DNA from: Podospora bellae-mahoneyi
Lineage: Eukaryota > Ascomycota > Sordariomycetes > Sordariales > Podosporaceae
Direction of reading: 5' to 3'
Assembly (NCBI RefSeq): GCF_035222275.1
Contig: NW_026946359.1
Coordinates: forward strand, 4,030,001 to 4,094,000
DNA length: 64,000 bases
The translations under genes were made by a program, and so were the position numbers. Below are positions 1 through 12,862 of the stretch, in pieces; the stretch's first letter is position 1, and each line of letters starts with the position of its first letter. The notes below the pieces were generated by a model, which saw only the letters and a program-made list of their open reading frames with translations, had not been told where the DNA came from and did no database searches.

Positions 1-1768
1 CAAGGAAGGATTCATTCACGAGCGTGTGGTTGCTCAACCGCCGTCCGACTGGATGCCCAATGGTTTCCCGCTCGCTCATGCGATCTGCTTGGTTACAGCC
101 TATTCGGAGGGTGAACTTGGTATCCGCACAACTTTGGACTCGATCGCCATGACTGATTATCCCAACAGCCACAAGGTGATTCTCGTTATTTGCGACGGTA
201 TCATCAAGGGCAAGGGTGAACAATACTCGACTCCCGAGATTGTTTTGCGCATGATGAAAGACGAGGTCATCCCTCCTGATCAGGTCCAAGCCTTCTCCTA
301 CGTGGCGGTAGCCAGTGGCGCCAAGCGACACAATATGGCCAAGATCTATGCTGGATTCTACGACTATGGCGCCGATTCCATCATCCCTACCGAGAAGCAA
401 CAGCGTGTCCCCATGATGGTCGTGGTCAAGTGCGGCACCCCTGACGAAGCCGTGAAGTCAAAGCCTGGTAATCGCGGCAAGCGGGACAGTCAGATCATCC
501 TGATGTCCTTCCTCCAAAAGGTTATGTTCGATGAGCGTATGACAGAACTGGAGTACGAGATGTTCAACGGCTTGTGGAGGGTCACGGGCATCTCTCCTGA
601 TTTCTACGAGATCGTTCTGATGGTGGACGCCGATACCAAGGTTTTCCCCGACAGTCTCACCCACATGATTTCTGCCATGGTCAAGGATCCCGATATCATG
701 GGCTTGTGCGGTGAAACCAAGATTGCCAACAAGCGAGCAAGCTGGGTATCGGCCATCCAGGTTTTCGAGTACTTTATTTCGCATCATCTCGCCAAGTCAT
801 TCGAATCGGTCTTTGGTGGTGTCACCTGTCTTCCCGGTTGTTTCTGCATGTACCGCATCAAGGCTCCCAAGGGAGCTCAAAACTACTGGGTTCCCATCCT
901 GGCCAACCCTGACGTTGTTGAGCACTACTCGGAGAACGTCGTGGATACGCTTCACAAGAAGAACCTTCTGCTGCTTGGTGAAGATCGTTACCTCTCTACG
1001 CTCATGTTGCGCACCTTCCCCAAGCGCAAGCAAGTCTTCGTCCCCCAGGCTGTCTGCAAAACTACGGTTCCTGATGAGTTCATGGTCCTGCTTTCTCAAC
1101 GTCGTCGCTGGATCAACTCGACCATTCACAACCTGATGGAACTTGTTCTTGTCAGAGATTTGTGTGGAACATTCTGCTTCAGTATGCAGTTTGTCGTCTT
1201 CATCGAACTCATCGGTACTCTTGTGCTGCCTGCCGCCATTGCCTTTACCTTCTATGTTGGTAAGTTGATTCATAAGTACCTCTCTCCTATGGTTTATGCT
1301 GCATGCTAATGTCATTGCTCAGTTATCATCTCGATCGTCAACTCGCCACCTCAGATTATTCCCCTCATTCTTCTTGGTCTCATTCTCGGCTTACCAGCTA
1401 TTCTCATCGTCGTGACAGCCCATAGCTGGTCCTATGTCGTCTGGATGATCATCTATCTCTTCTCACTCCCCATCTGGAACTTTGTACTCCCGACATACGC
1501 ATTCTGGAAGTTTGACGACTTCTCGTGGGGTGACACTCGAAAGACGGCTGGCGAAAAGACGAAGAAGGCTGGCATTGAGTATGAGGGCGAGTTCGACAGC
1601 AGCAAGATCACCATGAAGAGGTGGGCCGAGTTTGAGCGCGACCGCAGAATCAGAGCCAACTATTGGGCATCAAGCGAGAACATTGCCGGCGGTAGCCAAC
1701 AACAACAACCGCTGCAGGGGCATCCACACGGGCATGGACCATATGACGACTACTATTCGGACGTGTGA
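1..1768 (+). CDS. chs-4: Chitin synthase, class IV (5' part outside window)
   Basis: A GT2 membrane enzyme that polymerises UDP-GlcNAc into cell-wall chitin. Visible coding sequence is join(1..1259,1323..1768); it is already open at the left edge (frame from base 2), so the N-terminal half lies outside. Catalytic hallmarks are present in order: a DADT motif in MVDADTKVF, then LGEDRYLST, then the product-binding [10 protein letters not shown]. Hydrophobic helices follow, spanning the splice site and continuing in exon 2. The intron 1260-1322 has donor GTAAGT, branch TGCTAATG and acceptor CTCAG, and splicing gives FYV-VIISIV. The tail after the last helix (SWGDTRKT...[10 protein letters not shown]) is the class IV/Chs3-type end, with no myosin or DEK-type extension. 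It ends in a Gln/His/Gly-rich stretch and DYYSDV. Class assignment is from recalled family features. Confidence 0.93.
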
Positions 1769-4700
1769 AAAAAAAAACTACGGTTATGGCTTTTTTACCA
1801 GAGGTGTCGATTGTTGTTTGGACATGATTTTCATTTTCAGCGAAAAGAAGACTATTGATTTATAAAAGACGACTGCGATTGTTTGGCGGTTCGTCGGAGC
1901 AGCGTGATGGGGGGCTGTGTGATTTGCTTCTTTTTTGTTTGTGTATGGATGGGATTGGAGAGGAGAGCCCGATTGGGGAGGCTTGGTGTTAATTTTTGTG
2001 TGCTGTTTTCCCTATTGATTGAACCCTAAACCCCTAATCATCATCAACTGGAATTCATCACACTACTTTTTTCACCCTTTTCTTTCCACGCTTTCCTTTG
2101 TATTGTCCCATGATATCAAGTTATTAGAGATGGGGGATATATACGGCGGTTCTTTTTATCTTTTCTTTAAAAAGAGGAGGCTTTAAAGATATCTGGTGTT
2201 TACGACGTATGCTTTGAATGGCTTTCCCCAATTTTTTTTTTTTTTTTGGGGGGTAAGTTGTGATGACTGGGGAGAGAGATGGAAAGGAGAGTTTACAAGT
2301 TTGGGTGAGTGTTTTGTATATAGGAAGTTCGAGAAGAGGGGGGGGGCTGTATCATGATGACGGCTTACTTTCTTTTTTAGTAAAAGGAGAGAGGCCCTTA
2401 TAATTCAGAAGTTATATATCAAGGTTTTGTCCCGGCTGGATGAGAGTGATTATAATCATGAATGTATGTGGATCATGTTTTTTCTTGCTCTTTGGGAATG
2501 AGAGAGCATTCATGAGAATATGACAAGGCAACCAACCAACCGTCAAGAGTTCGACAAATCTAATAGGGGGCACACAGCAGACATAACTTTCTTCCTCCAC
2601 ACCCACACATACACATACACACCAACCTCGGTATGATCTTCTACCGACATCAACCTCGGTGAAGCCGAATTCCTTTTTCTTTTTAAATATGGGTTGTGGT
2701 GTGTTATTAGGGGAAATCCTTCCCCGTGGCGGAGGGTCAGTCATTATGGGCTTTTCATGTCAGACGGGTATGTATGTATGTAGGTAGAGAGAGGTTTTGG
2801 TGGGTGTTTGTGGCTGGTTATTAGGTGGGAAGAGAGAGAGAAAAAGTGTGTGTGTGGGGGGGGGAGGGGGGGGGTGATACAGAATAGGGAGGGGGTTTAT
2901 TGGTGTAACGTTGGTCAAGATGTAGTCAGCTCATCAGGTGTTTTCGAAATACGATCGGTAGGTGTGTATATGTACTTTGGCGGCTGTTGTTTTACCTGCC
3001 TGACTTGGATGGGTAGGTGGGCTGGTGACAGGAATAGTATGGACTGGGCTGTGTAGTGCGCGGTCAAGATCTGCTGTGAGGCAGGTGGGTGTTTATGTAA
3101 GGCTGGCAGCAGCAGCCCTTTTGCAAAGTTTATGATAGAGTATGGTGGCAATGGGGGTTGGTTTACGGGGGAATGGTCCGATGGGAGGGGGACTGGCTGT
3201 GTGTGTGTGTTGCTCGGCTGTTCCGTTCAGGTTGGATCAGTCAGCTATTATTTTGTGTATTTGTGGTGTGCGAGTGAATGTATGTGTCTGATATATCGAT
3301 TTCTGATTGAGCGAGAGACGCAAGATTTGGATAAGCCATGTCCTGCTTTCTTGAAGGTTAAGCGAATCCGAGACAGGCCGGCGGTAACATGAGATAGGTG
3401 AAGGGAAAAAATGGACGTCGAGGTTCACAATCGAAGCCGGGATGGAAAAGAGGGTGGCCGCGGTTCCCGCACCGGTGAAAAATTCGTCATGTTATGGGCA
3501 TCTGGGAGTGTGAAATATGACCAGTCAGACTTCTCGGGATTCGTGGAGGAGACGATGGGAGTTCACACACACCGACCGGAAAGGGGGATGGGTGCATGAC
3601 CAGGCTCGATTGGGGTGAGCAGTGTGCGGTGCCGAATCTTGAATCAGGAAGTTGGCGCATGAAGAGAGATGGGGACGGGAGGCAAAATCTGAAGACTGGG
3701 GGAAAGGGGAACGATGCAAAGAAGCATGCACGACGACGAGTTTGGGAGATGCGAGGTGACGGATTCTGTCAGGAAACAACATGAGATGGATGAGGGGATA
3801 GGAGCACGCCCCCCTCGGGTCCTTGGAGATGAGGCATGATGAGCTCGAGCGTGCACCCCGCATGCAGCTCTTTCGTTGCCCAAACCCCAGATGGGAGAGA
3901 GCTGGGTCTTGCGGGCGAACCAGATCCCATATCCCGACTCGAGGGTGGCTGGCGACATGGCCCAGCACGGGAGGATGATGCAGCGAACCGAGGGGGGATA
4001 CCTATGTATGGAGTAATTCTTGTTCCTGTTTCTTGTTTTCTTTTTGCGGCTGGTTTTTGAGAGAAGAACAGGTAGGCAGAGTTGAATGTTTACTTGACTG
4101 AGAAGCATGAGGTAGTAGCGTGACAGGCTGCAGGGCTAAAACAATAGAAGTGTTTCGTTTGTCTGTTCTGAATGTGTCAAGAGCTGCTCAATATCCCCCA
4201 AAACACACAATCCGGTCCCCGCAGAGCGGCCACTCAGTGCGCATCCCGCTCTCTCCCGCCCCGCCCCATCCTTCCCACCCCCCACCCCACCCCACTGGTT
4301 GTGTTGTTTTAACAGCAACCCAACTGGCCAGGGGAGACAGGGCCCCGGCACCTGCAACCTGAACCTCAACCTGAACCTCACTCAACTCAGTTCGCTCACA
4401 ACTCACACGCGGCACCTCACTTACAACGAACCACCTCACATTTGGTGGGAAACGCCCTCAGACAGCCGAGGACGCCATCGACGACTTGATCGACGCACAC
4501 ATGCAGCTGCCACACGTCCCAGGGTTCCAATCGAAGCCAGCAGGAGCACTCAACGCCCCCCACCTCGGTGAGCGTGAATCTTGAGGCTAGGGTCCTGGGT
4601 CTGCCGCTGGACCCGCCCATCCTCCCAGTTGGCCGAAAAAGCAACAAGACACTTGCAGCAGCAAAAGTGAGAAAAGTGAGAAAGTGAGATCAGAAAAGAC

Positions 4701-4820
4701 AAAGAAACGACACGGCAGAAGCAAAGGCAGCTGCTGGCGTCTGTCCGATGCACACCAGGTGACCACGCCTTGCTCCCAACCCTCAAAACCCAAGACGGCG
4801 CGCCATCCACTCTGGCAGCC
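1769..4820. other. Intergenic region, about 3 kb
   Basis: No convincing gene on either strand. It holds the 3' UTR of the chitin synthase gene and the promoter/leader of the WD-repeat gene. It has many homopolymer and simple-sequence tracts, for example T16 followed by G6 at 2232-2253, GT-rich and G-rich DNA around 2840-2880, and a CCCTAAACCCCTAA telobox-like word at 2024-2037. No tRNA or 5S rRNA was seen. Confidence 0.6.
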
Positions 4821-7197
4821 ATGCGGCCTCGAAAATCCATTTTGGGCACTGCTTCCTCACCTACCCAACCCCGCAGGCTTGGGAGTCTCATCAACCAGAC
4901 CTTTGTCTCTCTTGCCCAGTCCACCGAGCCTTTCCAGGCCACTATTGCTTTTCCATCAACCAGTCACTATACCTCCCGCCCAGAGTTGACCACCACATAC
5001 GCCCCTGACGAGGCAGACGACGAGGGAGAGGACTCGTCCTATGACTTGGACGAGGAAGACGACGGGGACGGAATCTATCTTGATGAGGAAGACGACGACG
5101 AAGACGACAACAACGGGGACCACAGCTCGGACAACTACCTGGACGAGAACCTATGTCATAACGACCCATATAACTTTCCTGTTCATAACCACCCACCACG
5201 TCCTTCAGACGTCCCACCCCATCCCGACCTGTATCTGTCCGAAGAGAGTGACTTCTCGGATGGTGCTGGAACCCCGTTGGTGAATCACTATTCAGACGTC
5301 CTAAACCTGCTCTCTCACGACATGGATATTGAAAGCGCGAGCGATACCGACGCTGGGATCGAGTATTCGAGCCATGAAGAAGATGACGGGCTGGACAACA
5401 GCCCGCCTGGTTCCATCAGCGGTCCCGAGCCATCACTCCAGAGTGGCGATGATGTCTTTTATGACGGCCAGCCACCAGTAGAAACAACGATGGTTGATTA
5501 CATGAGTGCGGCTTCATTCCACCCAATACCTCCACCAGCTCCCAACCCACCCATGATGCACCATGCGATGACAACTTGGTTTGAGGGTGACCACCCTGTT
5601 GCTCTCTCGAATCCCAATTCAGGGACCTTGAGGCCCAGCAATTACGGCCTGGCTGATTTTTTGCACAACTGGACACGACAGAGCAACATGCTGCAAGGCT
5701 TGGTCCGCGGGCGAGCTCCATGGCCAGACAAAATCAAAGAATTTGTCTCCGCCGAGCCGACATGTGTCAAGCGCGATGATCTTCAGGGCGATATTTGCGA
5801 CTTTCAGGGTGTCGACTGGGACGATATGGGGGTGCTGAGAAAAGAAGCACGGGAACGCCGGCTGCTCACTTACAACAACTATGTTAACATACCAGGCTCA
5901 GACAAGTGGACTGTGAGTTTCCCATTTCCGCCGCTTCGTATTGATGATGAACTCTAAACTTACCTGGTGACCACAGCCCGATCTGCCTGATGTTATGCTC
6001 TCACAAAGGGAAAGCTTCTTTCGGTTCCGCCGGATGAATATCAGGCGTAATGTGAACTTGGCCCACTTTCAACTTCGCTATCTGTTAGGAAGCACTTCGC
6101 GTTCACGGGTCTTTTATCCTAGCATCAACTCCATACAGCAACTAAATCCCATCTCGGGCGAAGCCCGCCCGATTGTGAAACTGAGCGACACCGCCGGATC
6201 ACAGATATCAACCCTCATCGCCGACCATGGCGTCCTGGTGGCGGGTAGCTTTATTGGAGAGTATACCCTCCGCCATCTCGATTCGAATGAGCCCGAGAGC
6301 AAGGCCTGCCACACCGGAACTATCACCACCCATCTCAGTGGTATCACGAACCATGTCCAGGTCCACCAGGCGCGGTCATCCTCGTCGCCGTTGGCAGCTT
6401 TCGCCTCAAATGACATGGTGTTCCGGACGCTGGACATCGCCACTGAGACTTGGCTCTCTTGCGAGAACTTTGATTTCCCGTTGAACTGCACAGCGCTGTC
6501 ACCAGACAAGCGGTTGCGTGTCATGGTGGGCGACACGCTAAACGTGGCCATCACAGCGGCTGAATCAACACTTCCAGACGGCAAACCGGAGGTCCTCCGT
6601 GAACTTTCGGGTCACCACGATTTCGGCTTCGCCTGTGACTGGGCGGACGACGGCTGGACCATCGCCACGGCGTTCCAAGACAAGTCTGTCAAAATATGGG
6701 ATGCCAGGTACTTGACCGATAGCTCAGGCGCCTCGGTTCCCCTCTGTACGATTCGAATGCAGATGGCCGGGGCGAGAAACTTGAGATTCTCGCCAGTGGG
6801 AAGCGGCAAGAGAGTCCTCGTGGCGGCCGAGGAAGCCGACTTTATCAACATCATCGATGCCCAGACGTTCCGCTCCAAGCAGACGTTGGATGTGTTTAGC
6901 GAAATCGGCGGTGTAACTTTTGCAAACGGCGGTCAGGATCTAATGGTCTTGTGCTGTGACCGTGATCGTGGAGGGTTGCTGCAACTGGAACGGTGTGGGC
7001 TTGGAGACGAGCCAGTCTTCCAGGCGGAGGACGACAACGGTAAGCCAGTCCGTCTTGGAGAGCACCCTCTCCGGCATCACAGAGGCGATAGCTATGACTG
7101 GCCCGAGTCCATGTTCACAGAAGACAGAAGAAGGAAAGAGAGCTGGACGAAGAGGTACAGGAAGGCGGCGGCGCAGTTCGATATCGAACCGTTCTGA
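4821..7197 (+). CDS. WD-repeat protein, SPAC2A9.03-like (function unknown)
   Basis: CDS join(4821..5912,5977..7197), 770 aa. The start is the first in-frame ATG (MRPRKS). The intron 5913-5976 has donor GTGAGT, a CTCTAAAC branch and acceptor CCACAG, and joins SDKWT to PDLPDV in frame. The N-terminal third is acidic and disordered (runs of Asp/Glu near residues 65-115). The C-terminal half contains the conserved block FFRFRRMNIRRNVNLAHFQL followed by beta-propeller blades. One clear WD unit is near residues 576-605, ending in KSVKIWDARY. The RRMN...HFQLR block plus propeller resembles the uncharacterised fission-yeast WD protein C2A9.03 and plant relatives. The molecular role of this family is not known to me. 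Confidence 0.88.
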
Positions 7198-8141
7198 TTA
7201 TAATGTTGGCCCTGCCTTTGTTGGTCTAGAGACGGACTCATTTTGCATGATTCAAGTGGGCGACTGAAGGAAATAGCTTTTGGTGGAATGATACCTTGGA
7301 CATTGACGGACGGTTGGCTGAGGACCTCGGCATTTTCACATATACGCTTTTTTGGGGGGGGGGTTTTTGGATGTTATGCTTCTTTCTGTTTGTTATTGAT
7401 GGGAAGAAATGAGGGGGTATGACGCAACGAAGTCCCATATCGATGCTGTCTGAGCGTTCAGGGATCATTGAGCATGTGAGTGTTGAGCGGAAATCATCGA
7501 TGGTTTTGGACGTGTAACGATAACAAGCCACCGTATCATGTGAGAAGGCGGTTGGGGACTGAGGAAGCTGTGAGGAATGAAGGCTAAGGCATAGCATACT
7601 ATACTATGCATCTGTACTTTCCACTTTTATTTTTCTATATTCCCACCGTTTCATTTTCTGTTGGCTTCACCATTCATCGAGCAATACCCCGTTTCTCTTT
7701 ACTCAGCCTCACTCACACCTTTCTTCGGATACGTTTGAAGAGCAATACATATCAAGCGGCTGGTTCGCCGAGCAGTGTAACAGAGCAACTCATGGGGTTC
7801 ACCAGACATGAGAAAAAGTGATATAATACGATGTACAAGTCTGTGGTCTTGTTCATATGCAAATGCCCCCTATAGCAAGATTACAAAGAGATATCTCTCA
7901 GACGAGAATGGAAAAGAAAACCCTACGACCACCACTGACCGAACCCTCTCCTCATGAAACCAACAACGGCAATAAAGTAATAGGAAAAAAACATGCTATA
8001 CATAATTTCAACTAACCCCCTCCGAAATTCAAACGCCGCGCTCGTGATAATCTATACCCGAATGCCCATTTTTCTCCATTTCGAAACGTAACAACAACCC
8101 CTATTATCACCCCCTTGATACTACACCAACTGCTGCTGTTG
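7198..8141. other. Convergent intergenic region
   Basis: Space between the 3' ends of the WD-repeat gene (+) and the sugar transporter (-). It contains a T6-G10 tract at 7348-7363. No gene or RNA was recognised. Confidence 0.6.
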
Positions 8142-9923
8142 TTACACATACCTCAACTTCTTCGTCACCACCGCCGCCACCAACGACCCCAACGCCCCCA
8201 AAAACATCGTCACGGCAATCGCGTTCGGCCCCGTCGGATCGGCCGTCTCGCTAGGGTGCGCCTCGTGCGCCAGCTCGGGGCTCTTCCCCGGCTCCAGCAT
8301 CGCAAACACCATCCCGCTCATCAGCGTGCTAAGAAACTGGGGGATCGTGACATAAATGTTTAAGATACCGAAATAAACCCCGCTCAGGCCGCCAGATGAA
8401 GAACTACTCTCCTCGTCCGGCTTGCCCATCTCCAGCACAGAGACGTTCCGCATCTCAATATTTCTTGCTGTGGGGTCTGGCTGCCCGCTGAGTTTATTTA
8501 CTTCGATTCCGAGAAAGGTCGTCGGCGCCCACCCGGCCACGCTCCAGGGGATGCCGCAGAGGGCGACGATCGCCGTGGCGAAGCGGAACGAGGTCGCGAA
8601 CGGGGTGATAAACATTGCGCAGGCGAACATGATGTTCCCCGTGATCCAGGCGGTCAAGAGGTCGGGTTTGTACTTGTTGAAGGTGTTGATCAGGGGGGCG
8701 ATGCTGGCCGGGGGCCGGTGGGTGAAGCTCTTGTCTTCGGGGGCTTGGATCAGCGCCGGCAGGACCCAGGCGCTGATGAAGGAGACGGTCGAGTACACCG
8801 TCAGGGCTGTGCTGCCGATGCGGCCCATGTCGCCGAGGGCGTCGTCAGAGTTGCGGGCGTCGGCCGAGACGTCGTAGCGGAAGTACGTCTCGCCTACCCA
8901 GGTGCTGCTGTAGACGATGAAGGGGAACCAGCCAATCCAGGACCAGAAGACGGCGTTGCAGATGGCTTGGATGCGCGGTGGGAGGGTGAGGACTGTGGAC
9001 CAGATCTGGCGGACGACTTTGAAGCGCACGTCGGTTTGGCGGGGGTCGTGGCGGACCGAGAGGAGGATTCGTTCGGTGACTGCCCAGCATGTTATGAAGG
9101 CGGTGGTGAGCATGCCCAGGGCGGCGATGACGGTGAGCTGTTTGAACTGGGTGTCTCCGAGTGTTGGTCCGAAGATACCGACCAGGTTGATTGCGCCCAT
9201 GGCATAACCAATAATATGGCCAAGGGAACCCATTCGACTTGCTAAACAACGTTTTGTGTTAGTATCTGGGTAAGTTTTGCGCTTGGTGATGTTCAGGCTT
9301 ACCCCAGGCAGCACCGGTTTGCTGTTTGGATATTGGGAGTGTGTCTACCACTAAACTCCTGCCGCAAGACATAACGGCATTGATGGAGAAATCAACCGAG
9401 TACAACGAAAGGACCGCAAGCACAATGGTCATCAGTTGTGCAGTGTCCTTGTCACTAATGAAGAAATCCACAATCTCCTTGGTGAAGCCCAACGCAAGTA
9501 AACTGCCGGACACGATGAAAGACCCTATAACGATGATGGGTCGCCGCCTCCCCCATTTTGACGTCGATTCATCAGCTACAACACCGATAATGGGCTGAAC
9601 TATCAGCCCCGATAATGGCCCCGCGACCCAAACCAGAGATGTCTGCCCCTTTGATAGTCCGAGTGAGAGGAGGTATGGGGTACAATCTGTGTAAGAAGGC
9701 TATCAGTACGCCATTGAATGAAAACTTATATGGGTATATCTTACAAGTCATTTCCACTCCCCATGTGAAGCTATATGTAAACCGCTGGTCAGCAATTCAA
9801 CTCTCCCCCAGAGGTGGATAGACCATCTGCTAACGTGATGCCAATGGATACGCATGTCAATAAGAACATGCGCATCGTCTCGGTGCTCCCCTTCACGCTC
9901 GGTTTCCCACTCCATGTCGACAT
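8142..9923 (-). CDS. Sugar/proton symporter, GPH (Sut1-type) family
   Basis: A twelve-helix plasma-membrane H+ symporter of the plant SUC/fission-yeast Sut1 type; the likely substrate is sucrose or maltose-like disaccharides (inferred). CDS complement(join(8142..9241,9303..9686,9745..9770,9835..9923)), 532 aa. Exon 2 is only 26 nt. The small exons rebuild the conserved start of the family: SIGIT-FTWGVEMT-YCTPYLLSLGLSKGQ, followed by the GRRRP loop. Intron 9771-9834 skips an AG that lies too close to its branch point and uses the next ATATAG. Intron 9687-9744 has GTAAGA/ACAG, and intron 9242-9302 has GTAAGC with branch ATACTAAC and acceptor TTTAG. The start ATG 9921-9923 is the first in-frame Met after an upstream stop. 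A long central loop and a Ser-rich stretch (ESSSSSGG) before the last helices are typical. Confidence 0.9.
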
Positions 9924-11632
9924 GTTCGGGTCGGATTTCACAACGTAATGTAGTGTAGTTCCCTATCCCAACGCCCCACGTTGGCAGCCACAAACGGTCG
10001 GCGGCGTTGAGGAATCGTCGCGCCGGCGTGCGCTATCCTTGCGCTCGTCGCCTGGCAAGAATTGGATGCGATTAACGAATATGCTGTTCGAGAAAGGCAC
10101 CTGTGTTAGCATTCTTTGTCCGCTTAACCTAAGACCTCGGCGGTTCGGTCGTGTTTGCGCCGAAGCAACGAGGCGGTGTCTATCTTCCCGAGACCACGAT
10201 AGGATTATCTCTCACCATCTAGCATTAATCAAGCCTCGCAAATTTGCGCGAGCTTGAAAGAAAAGGGCTCGGTATCTATTCGCACTCGGATCAAGGTCAC
10301 ACAATGTGTCTCGTTTCGGGCTGGCACGGTTGCAATTCGCGGACAATGGCTCCGTGGGTTGGTGGATGGTCAACTTTTGCGGCGCATACGGTAAGAATTA
10401 AAGCAATAGCGAGCGTGAGTGGGCAAGAAGAATTATGTCTGAGACAAGAACAAAGAGAGAAAAAAAGACTTGGAGCTGAGATGTGTCGTTATCTTTTTGC
10501 TGTTGCTCTCTCCAGTTGGATCGCATCCACGCCGTGCGCCAAGAAGGGCAGAGCTGTGTAACACTGGCCCTTGACTAGGACAAACCACCCAAAATAGGGG
10601 GGGAGGTGACGTACCAAAGCCCGAGCGGACAGGGGTCTTGTAGGGCAGCTCTTGGCTATCGTTTCAATCCTCATCTTATCGCATCTTGAACTTAGGTAAA
10701 CTTACATAAGAAATGCGACAGTGAAGAACATGGTGAATCTAGAACGACCGCTAGCGCATGTTGGACGACATGCAGAGATCTGGCTTCAACTATTGCTCTG
10801 CTCGCTACTACTATTATATTTGTATGAAGTAGCTGTCGTGAGACGTTACTAGCCAACAGAGACTTGACCTGCGACCAGATGACGTTGCGCCAACTCCTAG
10901 CCTTCTACTCAACCGTGATAGTCCACAACGGCGGAAACTCAATTTTATACAGATATAAGATGTTGACATATCGTTGCCTACCGGTACCAAACGCTTTCCC
11001 AATGTGAAACCCCAAAGCCGATGCCGTGGTGGATGCTCTTCGGTGGATGTCGCCCCCCACGGGAGGGTCGGGTTCAGGGCTGGCACCGAGCTACCCCACC
11101 ATTCCTGACGAGGGGCACCAGTAACGGCGCTCCGATTCAGGAACGTGGATTTGGGTGGTGGGAGGAGAAAAATCAGGCCGGTGACTCGACCAAGAGATAT
11201 GGGGACTCATTGCGGACCCAAACATGCCGCACTAGAACATAGAAGTACAGAACAGCCCAATCAGTACATCCCAGTCCATCTCTCTATTCCTAGGTGTGTG
11301 TGTCAGTGTTGTGCGTTTTGCGCGTTCCCCGTCCTAGTCATTCTGGCTTCTCGATATTTCACCCCGCCATCACCACTGTCCCTGTCGTGTGTCTAGACCC
11401 CCTTCCCCAATCTTCTGCAACACCCTTCTCCATACATGAGAACCTCATTGACTGACCCATACTCAAAAGTGAACGTCTTCTCCTGCAGTTTGCAGCTGTA
11501 CACCCCGCGCAATCCCACGTTGAAGTTACCCTGGACCCCCCCCCAGGCCGGCCGTTACCCTCTCTTCCTGTTTGGTAAACCACCCTGCCCTTCCCTCTTC
11601 AGCGCATATTAGGAGCCACGTCCCCAGTCAGT
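9924..11632. other. Intergenic region (divergent promoters of transporter and HIS1)
   Basis: About 1.7 kb between two divergent genes. No coding potential longer than about 100 codons looks real. A TGACTCG word at 11182-11188 differs by one base from the Gcn4/CPC1 site and may or may not act on HIS1. Confidence 0.5.
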
Positions 11633-12862
11633 ATGGATTTGGTAAACAGGTGGGTTTTTCCTTCCCCTCTATCCCCTCTGCTTTGTGCTGTCCTGTCTGG
11701 TTGGGTTTGCGCCAGTTTCTTCCCCATATATATCATGCCTCCACCAGAGCTAATCAGTCTCAACAGCCTAGAAGGCCGTCTGCTCTTCGCAGTTCCTAAG
11801 AGTACGCGCCTCCCTTCTCCCCTCCTCTAACCTCCCACCCATATTGACACCTCCGAAAAGAGGGTCGTCTCCTCCAAGCAGCCCTCAACCTCCTCGAAGG
11901 CGCCGACATCCAGTTCAAGCGCGAGAACCGCCTCGACATCGCCCTCGTCAAGAACCTCCCCATCGCCCTCGTCTTCCTCCCCGCGGCCGACATCCCCACC
12001 TTCGTCGGCGAGGGCCGCGTCGACCTCGGCATTACGGGCTATGACCAGGTCCAGGAACACGACGCCGGTGTCCGCGCCATCGCGCGCGCCCGCCGCATGA
12101 GCAACGAGTGGTCCCCCAAGGACGAGAAGCCCCGGGGCTGCGACACCATCCTCGACCTCGGGTTCGGCTCCTGCAAGCTCCAGATACAGGTCCCGGCCAA
12201 GGGGGAGTACCAGACGGGCAAGGACCTGATCGGGAAGAACATCGGCACCAGCTTTGTCCACCTCGCGTCCGAGTACTTTGCCAGGTTGGAGCTCGAGCAG
12301 GAGGGCATCAAGGTCGACAGTACGGCCAGCTACGCCGGGAGGAAACTCAGGACGAAGATTATTGAGTTGAGCGGGAGTGTCGAGGCGGCGTGCGCGTTGG
12401 GTGTGGCGGATGGTATTGTTGATCTTGTCGGTATGCTTTTTTCTCTCCCATGTTTATTCTTCCCCTTACTAACCCCCCTCAAAAGAATCTGGCGAAACAA
12501 TGAAAGCCGCCGGTCTCAAAGCCATCGAAACCGTGGTCGAAACCTCGGCCATCCTCATCAAGTCAAAGGCCCCCTCCAACCCAGCCATGGTCGACCTCAT
12601 CGCCGCCCGCATCAACGGCGTCATCACGGCCCAAAAGTACGTCCTCTGCCAGTACAACGTCCCCCGCGCCCAGCTCGTCGACGCGACAAAGGTCACCCCC
12701 GGCAAGCGCGCCCCCACCGTCACTTCTCTCGAGGAGGACGGCTGGGTCGCCGTCAGCGCTATGGTCGAGAAGAAGCGGATCGCGCCTGTTATGGACGACC
12801 TCACCAAGGTTGGCGCGACGGATATTCTTGTTTTGGACATTCACAACACCCGTGGGAGCTGA
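11633..12862 (+). CDS. HIS1: ATP phosphoribosyltransferase
   Basis: Catalyses the first, feedback-inhibited step of histidine synthesis: ATP + PRPP to phosphoribosyl-ATP, in the cytosol. CDS join(11633..11649,11767..11801,11861..12430,12486..12862), 332 aa. A 17-nt first exon (MDLVN) and a 35-nt second exon (SLEGRLLFAVPK) rebuild the conserved N-terminus. Exon 3 continues with KGRLLQAALNLLEGADIQF and the DLGITGYDQV substrate-binding region. The last exon carries the C-terminal regulatory ACT-like domain, with ESGETMKAAGL at the junction. Total length (999 nt with stop) is in frame across three introns, and the size is close to fungal His1. An AATAAA lies at 13093, 230 nt after the stop. Neurospora calls this activity his-2, so I use the yeast symbol. 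Confidence 0.95.

Noticed and set aside
2024-2037. Telomere-like CCCTAAACCCCTAA (and GGGTTAGGGTT near 52768)
   Set aside because: Only two partial units each; such teloboxes are common in fungal promoters and flanks and do not indicate a telomere.
11182-11188. TGACTCG as a Gcn4/CPC1 site for HIS1
   Set aside because: One mismatch and about 450 bp from the ATG; expected often by chance.
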